From a bacterium (GTDB lineage Bacteria > Sumerlaeota > Sumerlaeia > MVZB01): a stretch of 16,867 nucleotides of DNA. The notes beneath the pieces are model-generated. The model did no database searches, was not told where the DNA came from, and saw only the letters and a list, made by a program, of their open reading frames with translations. Shown in pieces: positions 8,204 to 16,222 of this stretch. Position 1 is the first letter of the stretch. Each line of letters opens with the position of its first letter. The position numbers and the translations under genes are program-made. The stretch is taken from positions 1 to 16,867 of the forward strand of contig JAMCWS010000250.1 of the NCBI GenBank assembly GCA_023480605.1, in the 5' to 3' direction.

Positions 8204-9340
8204 TTACTGGCCCACGATCCGGATTTTGGTCTTTTCGGGCAGCCCGTAGGCGCCGACGGTCACCACCGACGCGCCCTCCTTGATTCCATCGCCGGCGATC
8301 TCCACCAAACCGCCATCGCGCAGACCGGCCCTGACCGTCTTCTTGACAGCCATGTCACCCTCGACTAGTGCGACGACGGTCTGGCCCTCGGGGGTTACGA
8401 CGACGCCTTCCTCCGGCATGGCCAGGCATCCGACGTGTTCTTCGTATGCGATGCGCATCGCGACGAATTGGCCAGGCCGCAGATCCGAACCAGCGGGGAC
8501 AGCGGTTCGGACCGTGACCGTATCATTCTCCGGGTTAAGCTGCGGATCGATGTAGTCCAGCGTGGCGCTGAGCTTGCGCGTTTCCGTGGTCGAGTCGTCG
8601 GCCCCGGCGTCGGCGTCCGCGGCGCTGACACCGGGCAGCATGCCGGTGTCGATTTCGGCCACTTGCCCGAGTTTAAGCCGCCCCACTTCGCGACTAGGCA
8701 CGGTCGCCGAGACAACCATCCGTTTCAGATCGCGCAGTTCGGCCAGGTCCTGGGCCATATTCACCGTCTCACCGACCTTGGCGTCCAGACTCACGATGGT
8801 GCCCGAAAACGGCGCGACAACCGCCAGCAGCGTGCGCTGGGTCTGGGCGCCGGCCAGTTCGGCGCGCGCGGCTTCGAGGGCCTGCTGGGCTTCAAGATAC
8901 AGCTTGTCGGAGGTTCCCTGTATGGCGCGCAGCTTTTGCTGACGGGCGAAATTCTTTTCGGCGAAGGAAACGGCCTGGCGAGCCTTTTCGATGCTCACGT
9001 CGGCAATCCGGCTGTCGAGGCGGAAGAGGATGTCGCCCTTCTTGACCTGCTGTCCTTCGGCGCACCTGGCTTCGGTGATGATGCCCGCCGAAGGGGCCGT
9101 GATCCGCACGCTGGCCGGGGCGCTCTTGCCATCGCCGGGGTCGAGTTCGACCGTTCCATAAGCCCGGACGTAGCCGTGCAGGTCGGCCTTCTGAACCTTG
9201 GCCACCTGAACCGCGACCTGCGTGGCAATCTCCGGCTCGGCCGCTTCTTCGGCGGCGGGCTTGTCCTGGAAAAGGCTATACACGCCGAATGCGCCGGCGA
9301 GCAGAATAATCAGTCCGATGAATGTTCCCAGCCTATTCAT
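8204..9340 (-). CDS. Membrane fusion protein (HlyD/AcrA-like periplasmic adaptor)
   Basis: A protein of 378 residues from ATG 9340. It links the RND pump to the outer-membrane channel. One N-terminal hydrophobic segment (about 4-24) anchors or exports it. A lipoyl-like half follows (ITAPSAGIITEARCAEGQQV, then KKGDILFRLDS), then an alpha-helical hairpin rich in Ala, Gln and Glu (about 110-170), the second lipoyl half (APFSGTIVSLDAKVGETV), a beta-barrel, and a membrane-proximal domain. An extra acidic stretch (ADADAGADDSTTE, about 234-250) sits inside the beta-barrel part and looks like an insertion relative to typical adaptors. The start is chosen because AGGGAG (9348-9353) lies 7 nt upstream; an earlier in-frame ATG near 9457 would add a polar, unlikely leader. 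Its first codons overlap the outer-membrane factor stop by 8 nt (ATGAATAG), indicating coupled translation. Confidence 0.93.
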   Translation of the reverse strand: MNRLGTFIGLIILLAGAFGVYSLFQDKPAAEEAAEPEIATQVAVQVAKVQKADLHGYVRAYGTVELDPGDGKSAPASVRITAPSAGIITEARCAEGQQVKKGDILFRLDSRIADVSIEKARQAVSFAEKNFARQQKLRAIQGTSDKLYLEAQQALEAARAELAGAQTQRTLLAVVAPFSGTIVSLDAKVGETVNMAQDLAELRDLKRMVVSATVPSREVGRLKLGQVAEIDTGMLPGVSAADADAGADDSTTETRKLSATLDYIDPQLNPENDTVTVRTAVPAGSDLRPGQFVAMRIAYEEHVGCLAMPEEGVVVTPEGQTVVALVEGDMAVKKTVRAGLRDGGLVEIAGDGIKEGASVVTVGAYGLPEKTKIRIVGQ

Positions 9341-10778
9341 GATGGATCTCCCTCTTCGTATCCGTGCTTTGTTGCGGAATGAGCCCCTGCCATCGAGGCA
9401 GGTCGGCCGGCTGCTGCAGGGCATCCTCGATTTGTCCCAGGGCTTGCAGCGCATCAACGCGTGCGGTCAATTGCGCCAGAGCGTTCGTGCTCACCTCAAG
9501 GTCGGCGGCGGCCACCTCCAGCTTGAGAATCTCGCCCGCCTGAAACATCTTGCGAGTGGCTTCGGCCCGCTTCTTCAGTTCCTCGGAGAGCGACCGGGCA
9601 GTCTGAAGCTTTTTGAGTGACGCCTCATAATTGGTCACGGACTGTTCAATCTGCCCGATGATATCCGCCTGCAGCGCGCTGAACTTTGCTGCTGCTTCGG
9701 CGCGCCGACCCTTCGCCGTCGCGATTGCCCCTTGATTCTGGTTCAAGACCGGCAAGGTCAGCGAGACGCCCAGGGACCACTTGTTCTCGCTTTGATCGTA
9801 CGAGTAGCCCGGGCCGAGGTTGACGTCCGGATATTGCTTGGTAATCTCCAGTTGGAGCGCCGATTGGCTGGCCCCGTATTCGGCCAACGCCGCCCGCACA
9901 TCGGCCCGATCGAGCAGCGCCGCGCGGCGAACGTCGGCAGCCGGCGGCGACGACGGCATCTGTATCAGGGCGTCAAATGAAAACCGGACGCCGTCGAGAG
10001 CCTTGAGCGGCACGCCGACGGCCGAGGCAAGCTGCGCACGGGCCTGAGCCTGCTTTTTCTGAGCTTCGACCACCTCCAGCCGCGTGGCGTCCAGCGGGAT
10101 GCGCGCCTGGCTCACCTCAAAGGGCGAGACCTCGCCCGCCTCCTGCTGAAGCTGGAGCAGACGCACGTTGTCGGCCTGGATGGCTTGTTGTTGGAGTAGG
10201 AGCGTTTCGGTCTCGCGCGCGGCATAGAGGTCGAGCAACGCCTGGCGTACATGGCTGCGCACCTGCCAGGCCGCGGCGGTGATGTTGAGCCGCGCCGCAT
10301 CGGAGAGATGCTCCGCTTGGGCGATCCGATAGCCACGTTTCCCCGCCGTCTCGATCGGGATGTCCAGCGCTGTATCCACAATCCAGCTCGAAACGCCGCT
10401 CACGGACTCCCGGTTGCTGGAGTTAAATCCGGGCGCGAATGAAACAGACGGATTGGGCCGCTCGCCGGCAGTGATAACCTCGCCCTTGGCGGTCTTGAGC
10501 TGGGCCCGAGCCACGTCCAGGCTGGGATGATAGAAGAACGCCGCCAGCGTCAGATCGGTGAGGCTCCACGTCTGGAGCGGCCACTGCGCCGCGCCAATGT
10601 GCGCTTGGAGATATTCCTTCAAATCGGCGCGATCCAGCGTGCGGGCTTCGAAATTATCCAGCTTGCCCGCCGCCGAAAGCGGCCGATCATGAAACCGGGC
10701 GCAGCCGGTCGGCCACGTGAGTCCGCCCAACGCCAATACCAGCGGCAACATCCGCTGCCAGCTCATCCGAGGTATCAT
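9333..10778 (-). CDS. TolC-like outer-membrane efflux factor
   Basis: A protein of 481 residues from ATG 10778. It forms the outer-membrane and periplasmic channel of the efflux system. The N-terminus (MIPRMSWQRMLPLVLALGG) is an export signal ending at C26 in PTGC; this is an imperfect lipobox, so it may be a lipoprotein. Two OEP-type halves are visible, each with a matching strand motif: NPSVSFAPGF beginning at N109 and YPDVNLGPGY beginning at Y316. Long Ala/Gln/Glu-rich helices follow each motif, as in the TolC alpha-barrel. The start is fixed by GGAGGAG 7 nt upstream; the frame stays open to 10961 but that extension looks non-coding. The stop overlaps the adaptor start. A 145-bp gap separates it from the beta-propeller gene upstream, so a separate promoter is possible. 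Confidence 0.92.
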   Translation of the reverse strand: MIPRMSWQRMLPLVLALGGLTWPTGCARFHDRPLSAAGKLDNFEARTLDRADLKEYLQAHIGAAQWPLQTWSLTDLTLAAFFYHPSLDVARAQLKTAKGEVITAGERPNPSVSFAPGFNSSNRESVSGVSSWIVDTALDIPIETAGKRGYRIAQAEHLSDAARLNITAAAWQVRSHVRQALLDLYAARETETLLLQQQAIQADNVRLLQLQQEAGEVSPFEVSQARIPLDATRLEVVEAQKKQAQARAQLASAVGVPLKALDGVRFSFDALIQMPSSPPAADVRRAALLDRADVRAALAEYGASQSALQLEITKQYPDVNLGPGYSYDQSENKWSLGVSLTLPVLNQNQGAIATAKGRRAEAAAKFSALQADIIGQIEQSVTNYEASLKKLQTARSLSEELKKRAEATRKMFQAGEILKLEVAAADLEVSTNALAQLTARVDALQALGQIEDALQQPADLPRWQGLIPQQSTDTKREIHHE

Positions 10779-10785
10779 CACTCGA

Positions 10786-10792
10786 CTCCTCC
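10786..10792 (-). promoter_or_regulatory. Shine-Dalgarno site that sets the TolC-like start
   Basis: GGAGGAG on the minus strand lies 7 nt before ATG 10778. It argues against the longer frame reaching 10961. Confidence 0.75.
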
Positions 10793-10923
10793 ACAAGGTG
10801 CGCGGGAGATACATGATCAGCCCTATAATCGGCGATCGACTACAGCTTATGAACGGCGGCAAGGCCGATTCCTTACGTATCCCCATGATTAACGTATTAC
10901 GGAATGGGTAAATCATGAACACG

Positions 10924-11961
10924 TCATTGAACCTGATAACCGCGGATCTCGGCCTTCCCATCCTTGCGCTCGGGGACGGCCAGGATCAATTTGTTGAGAG
11001 TGGGCAGCAACAGCGAAGTGCCGGCCCCCGCCGCCGTCGGGATCGATTCGGTCCGTTCATAATGATCGGCATCGATCTGTTTAATGACATCAATGAAACC
11101 CTCGCCGCACGAGATGTAAATCCGTTTGCGTTGGCTGTCGTAATAGACGCCGTCGCAACCGGTGTGGATCGGCACGCTGGCCACGGATTTGCCAGACGCC
11201 ACGTCCAGAACAACGAGCGTCCCCGGATCGCAGCCGATAAACAGCCGCCGGCTCCCGGCGTCCTGCCCCATGGGGACGTTTTCCTTGGCTTCCTTGATCG
11301 GCCAGGTGGCGATGACCTTGCGTGTCTGGCGATCCACAACGGCAACGTGATTGGCGCTGGGGACGTTCACGAAAATCCGCTGTCCGTTGCGCTCCAACTC
11401 GAACTGTTTGGGGAAATTCGCCAGTAGGATTTCGCCGACGATGGACTCCTTCACCGTATCGATGATGCCGAGCGAGCCAAAAGTGTTGCCCACGCCGACG
11501 TAGAGCAGTTTACTCTCGGGGTCGTAGCGCAGGTTATTGGCTTTTTCCTTGAACTGAAGCTGCTTGATGGGTCGGAGCGTCTTGGCGTCAAAGATCGAGC
11601 AGGCGCCGGTGCCGCCGTTGGCGACGTAAATTCGTTGCCGTTCGGCGAGATATACAATCCACTTGGGATCGTTGAGTTCGCTGAGGCGGCCCAGCCATTT
11701 CCCCGCCTTGAGGTCGATGATTTCGACGGTGTCGTTGTCTTGAGCCGCGACGAACAACCGCATCCCCTTCAAATCGGCGGCCATCAGGTCGAAGCCGCCC
11801 TTCACATCGGGAAGAGACGTCGTGTGAGATAAAGTAAGCAATTGGGGTTCGGCCGCGAGGCCCCCAAGAGGCGCAAGGCCGGCCAGAGAAGCGAGCAGCA
11901 ATCCAAGGAGGAGGCGACGCGCATACTTTAGGGGGAGGGAATTCGGCGAGCTAAACTGCAT
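10924..11961 (-). CDS. Exported YVTN-type beta-propeller protein
   Basis: A protein of 345 residues. A clear signal peptide (LKYARRLLLGLLLASLAGL, cleavage probably after Ala37 in GLAA-EP) sends it to the periplasm or beyond. The rest is a series of repeated blades of about 40 residues: MRLFVAAQDNDTVEIIDL, then RIYVANGGTGACSIFD, then LLYVGVGNTFGSLGIID, then RIFVNVPSANHVAVVD, then RLFIGCDPGTLVVLDV, then RIYISCGEGFIDVI. This is the YVTN/YncE-type pattern. No catalytic residues or heme-binding CxxCH are seen, so an interaction or scaffold role is the default inference. It is the first gene of the leftward cluster ahead of the three efflux genes. The ATG has only a weak ribosome site; no better start was seen. 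Confidence 0.88.
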   Translation of the reverse strand: MQFSSPNSLPLKYARRLLLGLLLASLAGLAPLGGLAAEPQLLTLSHTTSLPDVKGGFDLMAADLKGMRLFVAAQDNDTVEIIDLKAGKWLGRLSELNDPKWIVYLAERQRIYVANGGTGACSIFDAKTLRPIKQLQFKEKANNLRYDPESKLLYVGVGNTFGSLGIIDTVKESIVGEILLANFPKQFELERNGQRIFVNVPSANHVAVVDRQTRKVIATWPIKEAKENVPMGQDAGSRRLFIGCDPGTLVVLDVASGKSVASVPIHTGCDGVYYDSQRKRIYISCGEGFIDVIKQIDADHYERTESIPTAAGAGTSLLLPTLNKLILAVPERKDGKAEIRGYQVQ

Positions 11962-12003
11962 GACATACCCATACCATTGTTAAGCTGGTAGGAGTTATCA
12001 ACA

Positions 12004-12051
12004 CTGGTTAAAACCAGGTGGTTTATCCGAAGATTAGCTAAGGAACGGCAA
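12004..12051 (-). promoter_or_regulatory. Possible promoter and operator for the beta-propeller/efflux cluster
   Basis: On the minus strand TTGCCG (12046-12051) and GATAAA (12022-12027) are 18 nt apart and could be -35 and -10 boxes. A palindrome, CTGGTT-AA-AACCAG (12004-12017), lies where transcription would begin, as an operator might. The box matches are partial and the call is by eye. Confidence 0.25.
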
Positions 12052-12386
12052 ACTCCATGGCCAGCGTGGACCGTACAAGACCCTGAAATACGTGTCAAGG
12101 ATATTTTTCGGAAAAGCAAGGCGCGTATTTGCGTTGAAGCTTTCGGGCGTCCGAACGTATTCCGGCCCTTCCGGCCAATAGGATGAATGTCGCCCCACTC
12201 TCCCGATCCTTCACCCACTGCCATCACCGCATCGACCGAATGGCACTTCCTCGCACAAAACGAAGCCTGTCTCATCGCCACATGAAAGGATTTTTCGTTG
12301 AAGGTTACCCCGCGAATCGGCGTAATGAGTGATCCATAGGGGTGAAGGTTCCGGTTTGGGGATTTTTCGGATTCAATGGAAAGAAA
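12052..12386. other. Non-coding region between divergent transcription units
   Basis: No convincing gene is seen; the open frame 11928-12281 (-) has no recognisable motif. GGATTTTTCG occurs twice, at 12288-12297 and 12360-12369. TTGAAG (12298-12303) and TAATGA (12323-12328), 19 nt apart, are a poor promoter candidate for the isomerase gene. Confidence 0.5.
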
Positions 12387-12392
12387 GAGAGG
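12387..12392 (+). promoter_or_regulatory. Shine-Dalgarno site that sets the isomerase start at GTG 12400
   Basis: GAGAGG lies 7 nt before GTG 12400. The in-frame ATG at 12376 has no such site, and its extra residues (MERKRGYT) are not expected ahead of the first barrel strand. Confidence 0.65.
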
Positions 12393-12399
12393 CTACACC

Positions 12400-13230
12400 G
12401 TGGGCAACATTTACCTGGGTGTCAACATGGAATTCGTGCGTCATGACGATAAGAATTTCGAATGGGGGGTGGCCAAGGCCGCGGAACTCGGTTACCAGTT
12501 CATTGAGCCGATGGTTCACTGGGGTCGTGAGTTGTTGAGCGAGGCCGGCTATTTTCATTCCGTTTCGATGCTGGACGACCCGCTGCGCTTGCGTCGCGCC
12601 ACCGAGGCGGCCGGAGTTAAGTTGTCCGGCCTGTCGGCTCACACGCCCATTACACGGCCGGAAATCGGGGTCGAATATCTGAAGCAGGCGATCCGCTTTG
12701 CCGCCGAGTGCGGCGCGCCGGTGGTCAACACCGACGAGGGGGCCAAACGCGACTGGACCAGTGTCGAGGAGGATCACATGCTGATGAAATACAGCCTGAT
12801 CGAGGCCGCCCGAGTCGCCGAGCCGCGCGGCATCCTGATCGGCATCGAGCCGCACCAGCAATACTCCAAATCTCCCGATGGCCTCGACCGCATCTGCGGA
12901 TTATGCAACTCCCCGGCGATCGGCATCAACTTCGACACCGGCAACAGCCACCTGGCCGGCCACGACCCCTGCGCCTGGCTGGAACGGGTCGTGGGGCGCC
13001 TGGTTCACCTGCACGCCAAGGACATCTCGATTCAACAGTCCGACGCCGAGCGCGGCAAGGTCACCGGCACGCCGGTGGGCTGCGCCTGCGGCGACGGAGT
13101 GATCGACTGGGAGCGCGTGGCGGCGATCTGCAAAAAAGCGCCGCGCAACATCGTCTTCTCGGTCGAATGCGGCACAGTCGAGCAGGCCGCCCGGAGCATC
13201 GAGTATCTAAGAAAAACGGTGGGGGGGTGA
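12400..13230 (+). CDS. TIM-barrel sugar isomerase/epimerase (xylose-isomerase-like, IolE type)
   Basis: A protein of 276 residues, typical for this family, with no signal peptide, so cytoplasmic. Barrel strands are recognisable from the first (YLGVNMEFV) to the last (NIVFSVECG). The expected metal ligands are present: E150 in IGIEPH, D179 in INFDTGNSH, H205 in LVHLHAKD and E256 in FSVECG. Conserved features such as GYQFIEPMVHWGRELLSE fit a divalent-metal-dependent enzyme that moves a carbonyl or epimerises a sugar or inositol derivative. The exact substrate cannot be told. It stands alone on the plus strand, divergent from the beta-propeller gene and convergent with the GH99-like gene. With the two secreted hydrolases it could serve carbohydrate use. 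Confidence 0.88.
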   Translation: MGNIYLGVNMEFVRHDDKNFEWGVAKAAELGYQFIEPMVHWGRELLSEAGYFHSVSMLDDPLRLRRATEAAGVKLSGLSAHTPITRPEIGVEYLKQAIRFAAECGAPVVNTDEGAKRDWTSVEEDHMLMKYSLIEAARVAEPRGILIGIEPHQQYSKSPDGLDRICGLCNSPAIGINFDTGNSHLAGHDPCAWLERVVGRLVHLHAKDISIQQSDAERGKVTGTPVGCACGDGVIDWERVAAICKKAPRNIVFSVECGTVEQAARSIEYLRKTVGG

Positions 13231-13605
13231 GTTATTATCCGTCATCCTGCGGCGGGGAACCCAGATAGCTCCGACCAGAGCAAAGCGATCTCCAGAATCC
13301 TTCGGTCATTGGTCGCCGGCGCAGGGCTCCACTACGCCCCGCTCTCGTCACCCCCTCGGATGTCGTACTGGCGAATTATTGGGGTTCCGCTTGAAATATA
13401 AACTGCCTGGCGAAACGTCGCGCTGTCGCTCCGTGTGACGCAGTTGGCTGCCGTCGGCGAACTGTGCCGTCGCAACTATACATCCCGCTACCGTAACTGC
13501 CGGTTATGATGCAAATGTCTGCGCGGTCACAAGGATTGCCGTTGTTCGCTTCGGGCGTCGAAAGGTTCCGGCTGCCGTCCCACCCACCTTTGCCGCCTTG
13601 TTTGT
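13231..13605. other. Non-coding gap between convergent genes
   Basis: No gene is visible in this 375-bp stretch and no clear terminator for either flanking gene. The start (GTCATCCTG near 13241, CAAAGCGATCTCCAGAATCC near 13279, then TTCGGTC) loosely resembles decayed forms of the GTCATCCTGAGCGAAGCGAAGGATCT-like intergenic repeats found in many bacteria. This likeness is weak. Confidence 0.5.
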
Positions 13606-16014
13606 CTATAGGCCAGCGGGTTTTTTAATGGTCGCCTGGGTCGTGCGCGGCACATCGTAAGGACCCATTCCGAAATCGACCGGCCCCAGTTCCACGGGCG
13701 GATTGGGATCCTTGCCGAAGACCTTGCGCACGGCCTGGTACATTCCGAAGCCATACTCGGTGGCCGGCTCGATGTAACTGCCTTCGCCCCACTCGTTGCA
13801 GGGACCCAGGATGAGTGTTTTCTGGCCGTTGGCGTCGAGGTAACTCTTGGCTTCGGTCAGCAGGCGCTCGAATTGTGCCGCGTTGCGCCCATAAATCTTG
13901 TTAGTGTTGAGGCCGTGCCACGGGAAGGCATCCCAACCGGTGTCGGCCGTCGGCAGCAGGCCCACCCCTTCGGCACGGAAGTTCTGAGCGGTCCTTTCCC
14001 AGTAGGCCTTGCTACGATCGACCACCAGCGAGTAGGAATAACATTTCGGATCTTCGGCCAATTGCGGAGCGTCGGCGAAAAAATGGTAAGTCGTATGATA
14101 CTTGTAGCCCACGTTGGCGACCGTCTGCGCCAATTTGGGGTCGGTTACGCCACCATTCATTGAGATGAAGGTGATTCCGGCGTAACCGGCGTCGCGCGCC
14201 ATCTGTTGCGACTGATCGAACAACGCCTTGACGGCCTTTTCGCCGCCCAGGTCGGTGTTCAGCCCCCAAAGGTTCCAGATGTAGACGGCCGGCTTGCCGT
14301 CGATCTTCTGGTAACTGGGCATGCTGAAATAATTGTCGATCCAATATTGGGTGACTTTGAGCCAGTCCTCCGGGCTGTTGGATCCCTTCGGGTTGTGGTT
14401 GGCCCACATGACGGCCCACTTGATGTAATCGCGGTAGCGGGCTTTCATGTAGCCATCGTGGAGCCACTTGGTCAGCGACATTTTACCTTTCGCCCAATAC
14501 CAGTCGACCAGGAAGAACGAGATGCCGTGCTCGACCGCCCACTTGATTTGCCAGTCGACGACTTCGGGATTGGATTCGTCATACCAGCCGAGCAGCGGCT
14601 TGCGCACCGGCGCCCAGCGCCAGATGGGGTCCCAATACTTCCACTCGAACCACCGGGGGAAATAGTAGAGGCCGATATTGTAGTCGGTCTTGGCCGGTTG
14701 GGGGACCGGCACATAATCCGAAGCCGGCACATCGGGCCGGGACGTGATGGAGAGCGGCGCCCGGCAGACCTGCTCGGCGATGCCCTCACCCGCCAAACGG
14801 ATCGTCAGCTCGCCCTCGACCGGCGCGGCGGCCTGGACGTTGAAGTGCAAGTCCACAGGGCGATCGAACTCATAGTTATTGGGACCGCCGTCGTCGTTGG
14901 TCACGGCTTTCACCGTGACGCCGGCAGGCGCCTGGATCGTCGCCCGCGCCCCCGAGATGGTCGTGCCGCCGCGGTTGACGAAGCGCGCCAGAACGGGGCA
15001 GGGCTTGCCGACGCGATTGAGGGCGTTTTCAAGGCCAAAGTAGGCGCACTCGAGGTCGGGGGCGCCCTGTGGCTTTGTGGCCAAGGCCAGCGACTGGACC
15101 GTCACCGGGCTACCCGATACATTCGTCGGGCGCAAGGCCAGCCCGGCGAGCGTGCCCGTCCAGTCGTCAGTGTCGCCGACCGGGATATTATAGGTATGCA
15201 TCCGGCCGTCGGGGCGCAGGTTGAACTTGGTTTCGAAAGCGCCGGGAACGTCGCTGCGCAGCCAGGATAGCTTGCCCCAATAGCCGCGGTCGCAGCTCAT
15301 GCGCAAGACGACCCACCGCCGGTCGCCGACGGGCAATTCGAGCGGCGGCGACTCGATCTGGCCGGTGATCTGCGAGACGCCCAGCGCCAGGCCCTCGGGC
15401 GTCGGCGACGCACCGTCCAGACCCGACTCGGTGAACCAGCCGTGGCCGGGATCGCGAAAATCCCAATTGTATACATTGGTGACTGCCGTGGTTGCCGTGG
15501 GCTCGACGACGCGGATCCAGTCGACGGCAAAGGTCTGGCCGGCAAAGAGGTCCAGCCGCAGATGGATGATGTGGCCTTCCGCGTACCAGCCGGGCCAGAT
15601 CGAAATGGTGTGCCATTCGTTATCGCCCAGAACCTGGAAGCCAACGACCTTTTTGGGCCGGAAACCGTCATAGGGAGGATCCTGCGTGTTGGCGTAGTAA
15701 AAACTGCCGGTGCCCGGCTTGTCGCTCTTGATGCGGATCTCGATGCGTTGCCAGGGACGCGTCGGAAAATCGAACAGGGGGCTGAACATAATGGGATCGT
15801 TGCCGGGGATGGTGCCCGTCATCGCCCCGCCGGCCACATGAAGGTTGGCGAACTGTTCGCTGGCCGTCCAGCCTTCGAAGTTGCCGTCCTGGTTGAAATT
15901 CCATTCGATGCGCGTTGTCAATGCGGGCGGTTGGGCCAAGACCACCGCCGGCGGCGCCATGCCGGTGATGGCCAACATCCCCAAGGCGAAAAGCTGGAAC
16001 CATTTGTTGTTCAT
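13606..16014 (-). CDS. Secreted GH99/WbsX-like protein with two N-terminal carbohydrate-binding-like domains
   Basis: A protein of 802 residues from ATG 16014, with AAGGGG (16023-16028) 8 nt upstream. A signal peptide (MNNKWFQLFALGMLAITGM, cleavage after VLAQ or nearby) sends it out of the cytoplasm. Two beta-rich domains follow, each opening with a similar strand: IEWNFNQDGNFEGW (about 35-175) and YNWDFRDPGHGWF (about 182-315). An Ig-like segment comes next (about 318-425, PVLARFVNRGGTTISGA). The catalytic-like domain starts at YNIGLYYFPRW (from 445) and ends with CNEWGEGSYIEP (E741, E744). The E-W-x-E pair matches the catalytic pair described for GH99 endo-mannosidases; WbsX-type relatives share the fold. 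A role as a glycan-cleaving enzyme is likely, but the substrate is unknown. It is transcribed alone. Confidence 0.85.
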   Translation of the reverse strand: MNNKWFQLFALGMLAITGMAPPAVVLAQPPALTTRIEWNFNQDGNFEGWTASEQFANLHVAGGAMTGTIPGNDPIMFSPLFDFPTRPWQRIEIRIKSDKPGTGSFYYANTQDPPYDGFRPKKVVGFQVLGDNEWHTISIWPGWYAEGHIIHLRLDLFAGQTFAVDWIRVVEPTATTAVTNVYNWDFRDPGHGWFTESGLDGASPTPEGLALGVSQITGQIESPPLELPVGDRRWVVLRMSCDRGYWGKLSWLRSDVPGAFETKFNLRPDGRMHTYNIPVGDTDDWTGTLAGLALRPTNVSGSPVTVQSLALATKPQGAPDLECAYFGLENALNRVGKPCPVLARFVNRGGTTISGARATIQAPAGVTVKAVTNDDGGPNNYEFDRPVDLHFNVQAAAPVEGELTIRLAGEGIAEQVCRAPLSITSRPDVPASDYVPVPQPAKTDYNIGLYYFPRWFEWKYWDPIWRWAPVRKPLLGWYDESNPEVVDWQIKWAVEHGISFFLVDWYWAKGKMSLTKWLHDGYMKARYRDYIKWAVMWANHNPKGSNSPEDWLKVTQYWIDNYFSMPSYQKIDGKPAVYIWNLWGLNTDLGGEKAVKALFDQSQQMARDAGYAGITFISMNGGVTDPKLAQTVANVGYKYHTTYHFFADAPQLAEDPKCYSYSLVVDRSKAYWERTAQNFRAEGVGLLPTADTGWDAFPWHGLNTNKIYGRNAAQFERLLTEAKSYLDANGQKTLILGPCNEWGEGSYIEPATEYGFGMYQAVRKVFGKDPNPPVELGPVDFGMGPYDVPRTTQATIKKPAGL

Positions 16015-16222
16015 CGTGCAAACCCCTTGCGTTGCGCGTAAATTGAACCGAAGGGCGACGCCTTTGGTTTCTTTCGCGTTTATCCGATATTCCCCGTTTC
16101 GCGAACCAAACTCTCCACTTCACCCAATTACGAGTGGATCATTCCATGAAGGGTGGCCAAACGCAATAAATAGAACCGGCACCCGGTTAAAGAGTTTGCC
16201 CGACCATGTTGATTGCGAACCG
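16015..16222. other. Upstream region of the GH99-like gene
   Basis: No gene is seen. On the minus strand an imperfect hairpin (arms 16059-16071 and 16045-16057, 10 of 13 positions paired, 1-nt loop) would lie in the leader of the GH99-like mRNA. A TTCGCGAA palindrome occurs near 16097-16104. Nothing else is recognisable. Confidence 0.4.

Noticed and set aside
9341..9457. Longer N-terminus for the membrane fusion protein
   Set aside because: The extra residues come from the overlapping end of the TolC-like gene. ATG 9340 has a good ribosome site and is followed by the expected hydrophobic segment.
10779..10961. Longer N-terminus for the TolC-like protein
   Set aside because: The extension has no family likeness. 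A strong ribosome site precedes ATG 10778, and a signal sequence begins there.
11928..12281. Minus-strand open frame of 117 codons upstream of the beta-propeller gene
   Set aside because: It overlaps the start of the beta-propeller gene, shows no domain or signal, and covers the likely promoter region.
14206..15270. Plus-strand open frame of 354 codons opposite the GH99-like gene
   Set aside because: Antisense shadow of a clear coding gene in GC-rich DNA; no ribosome site and no recognisable motif.
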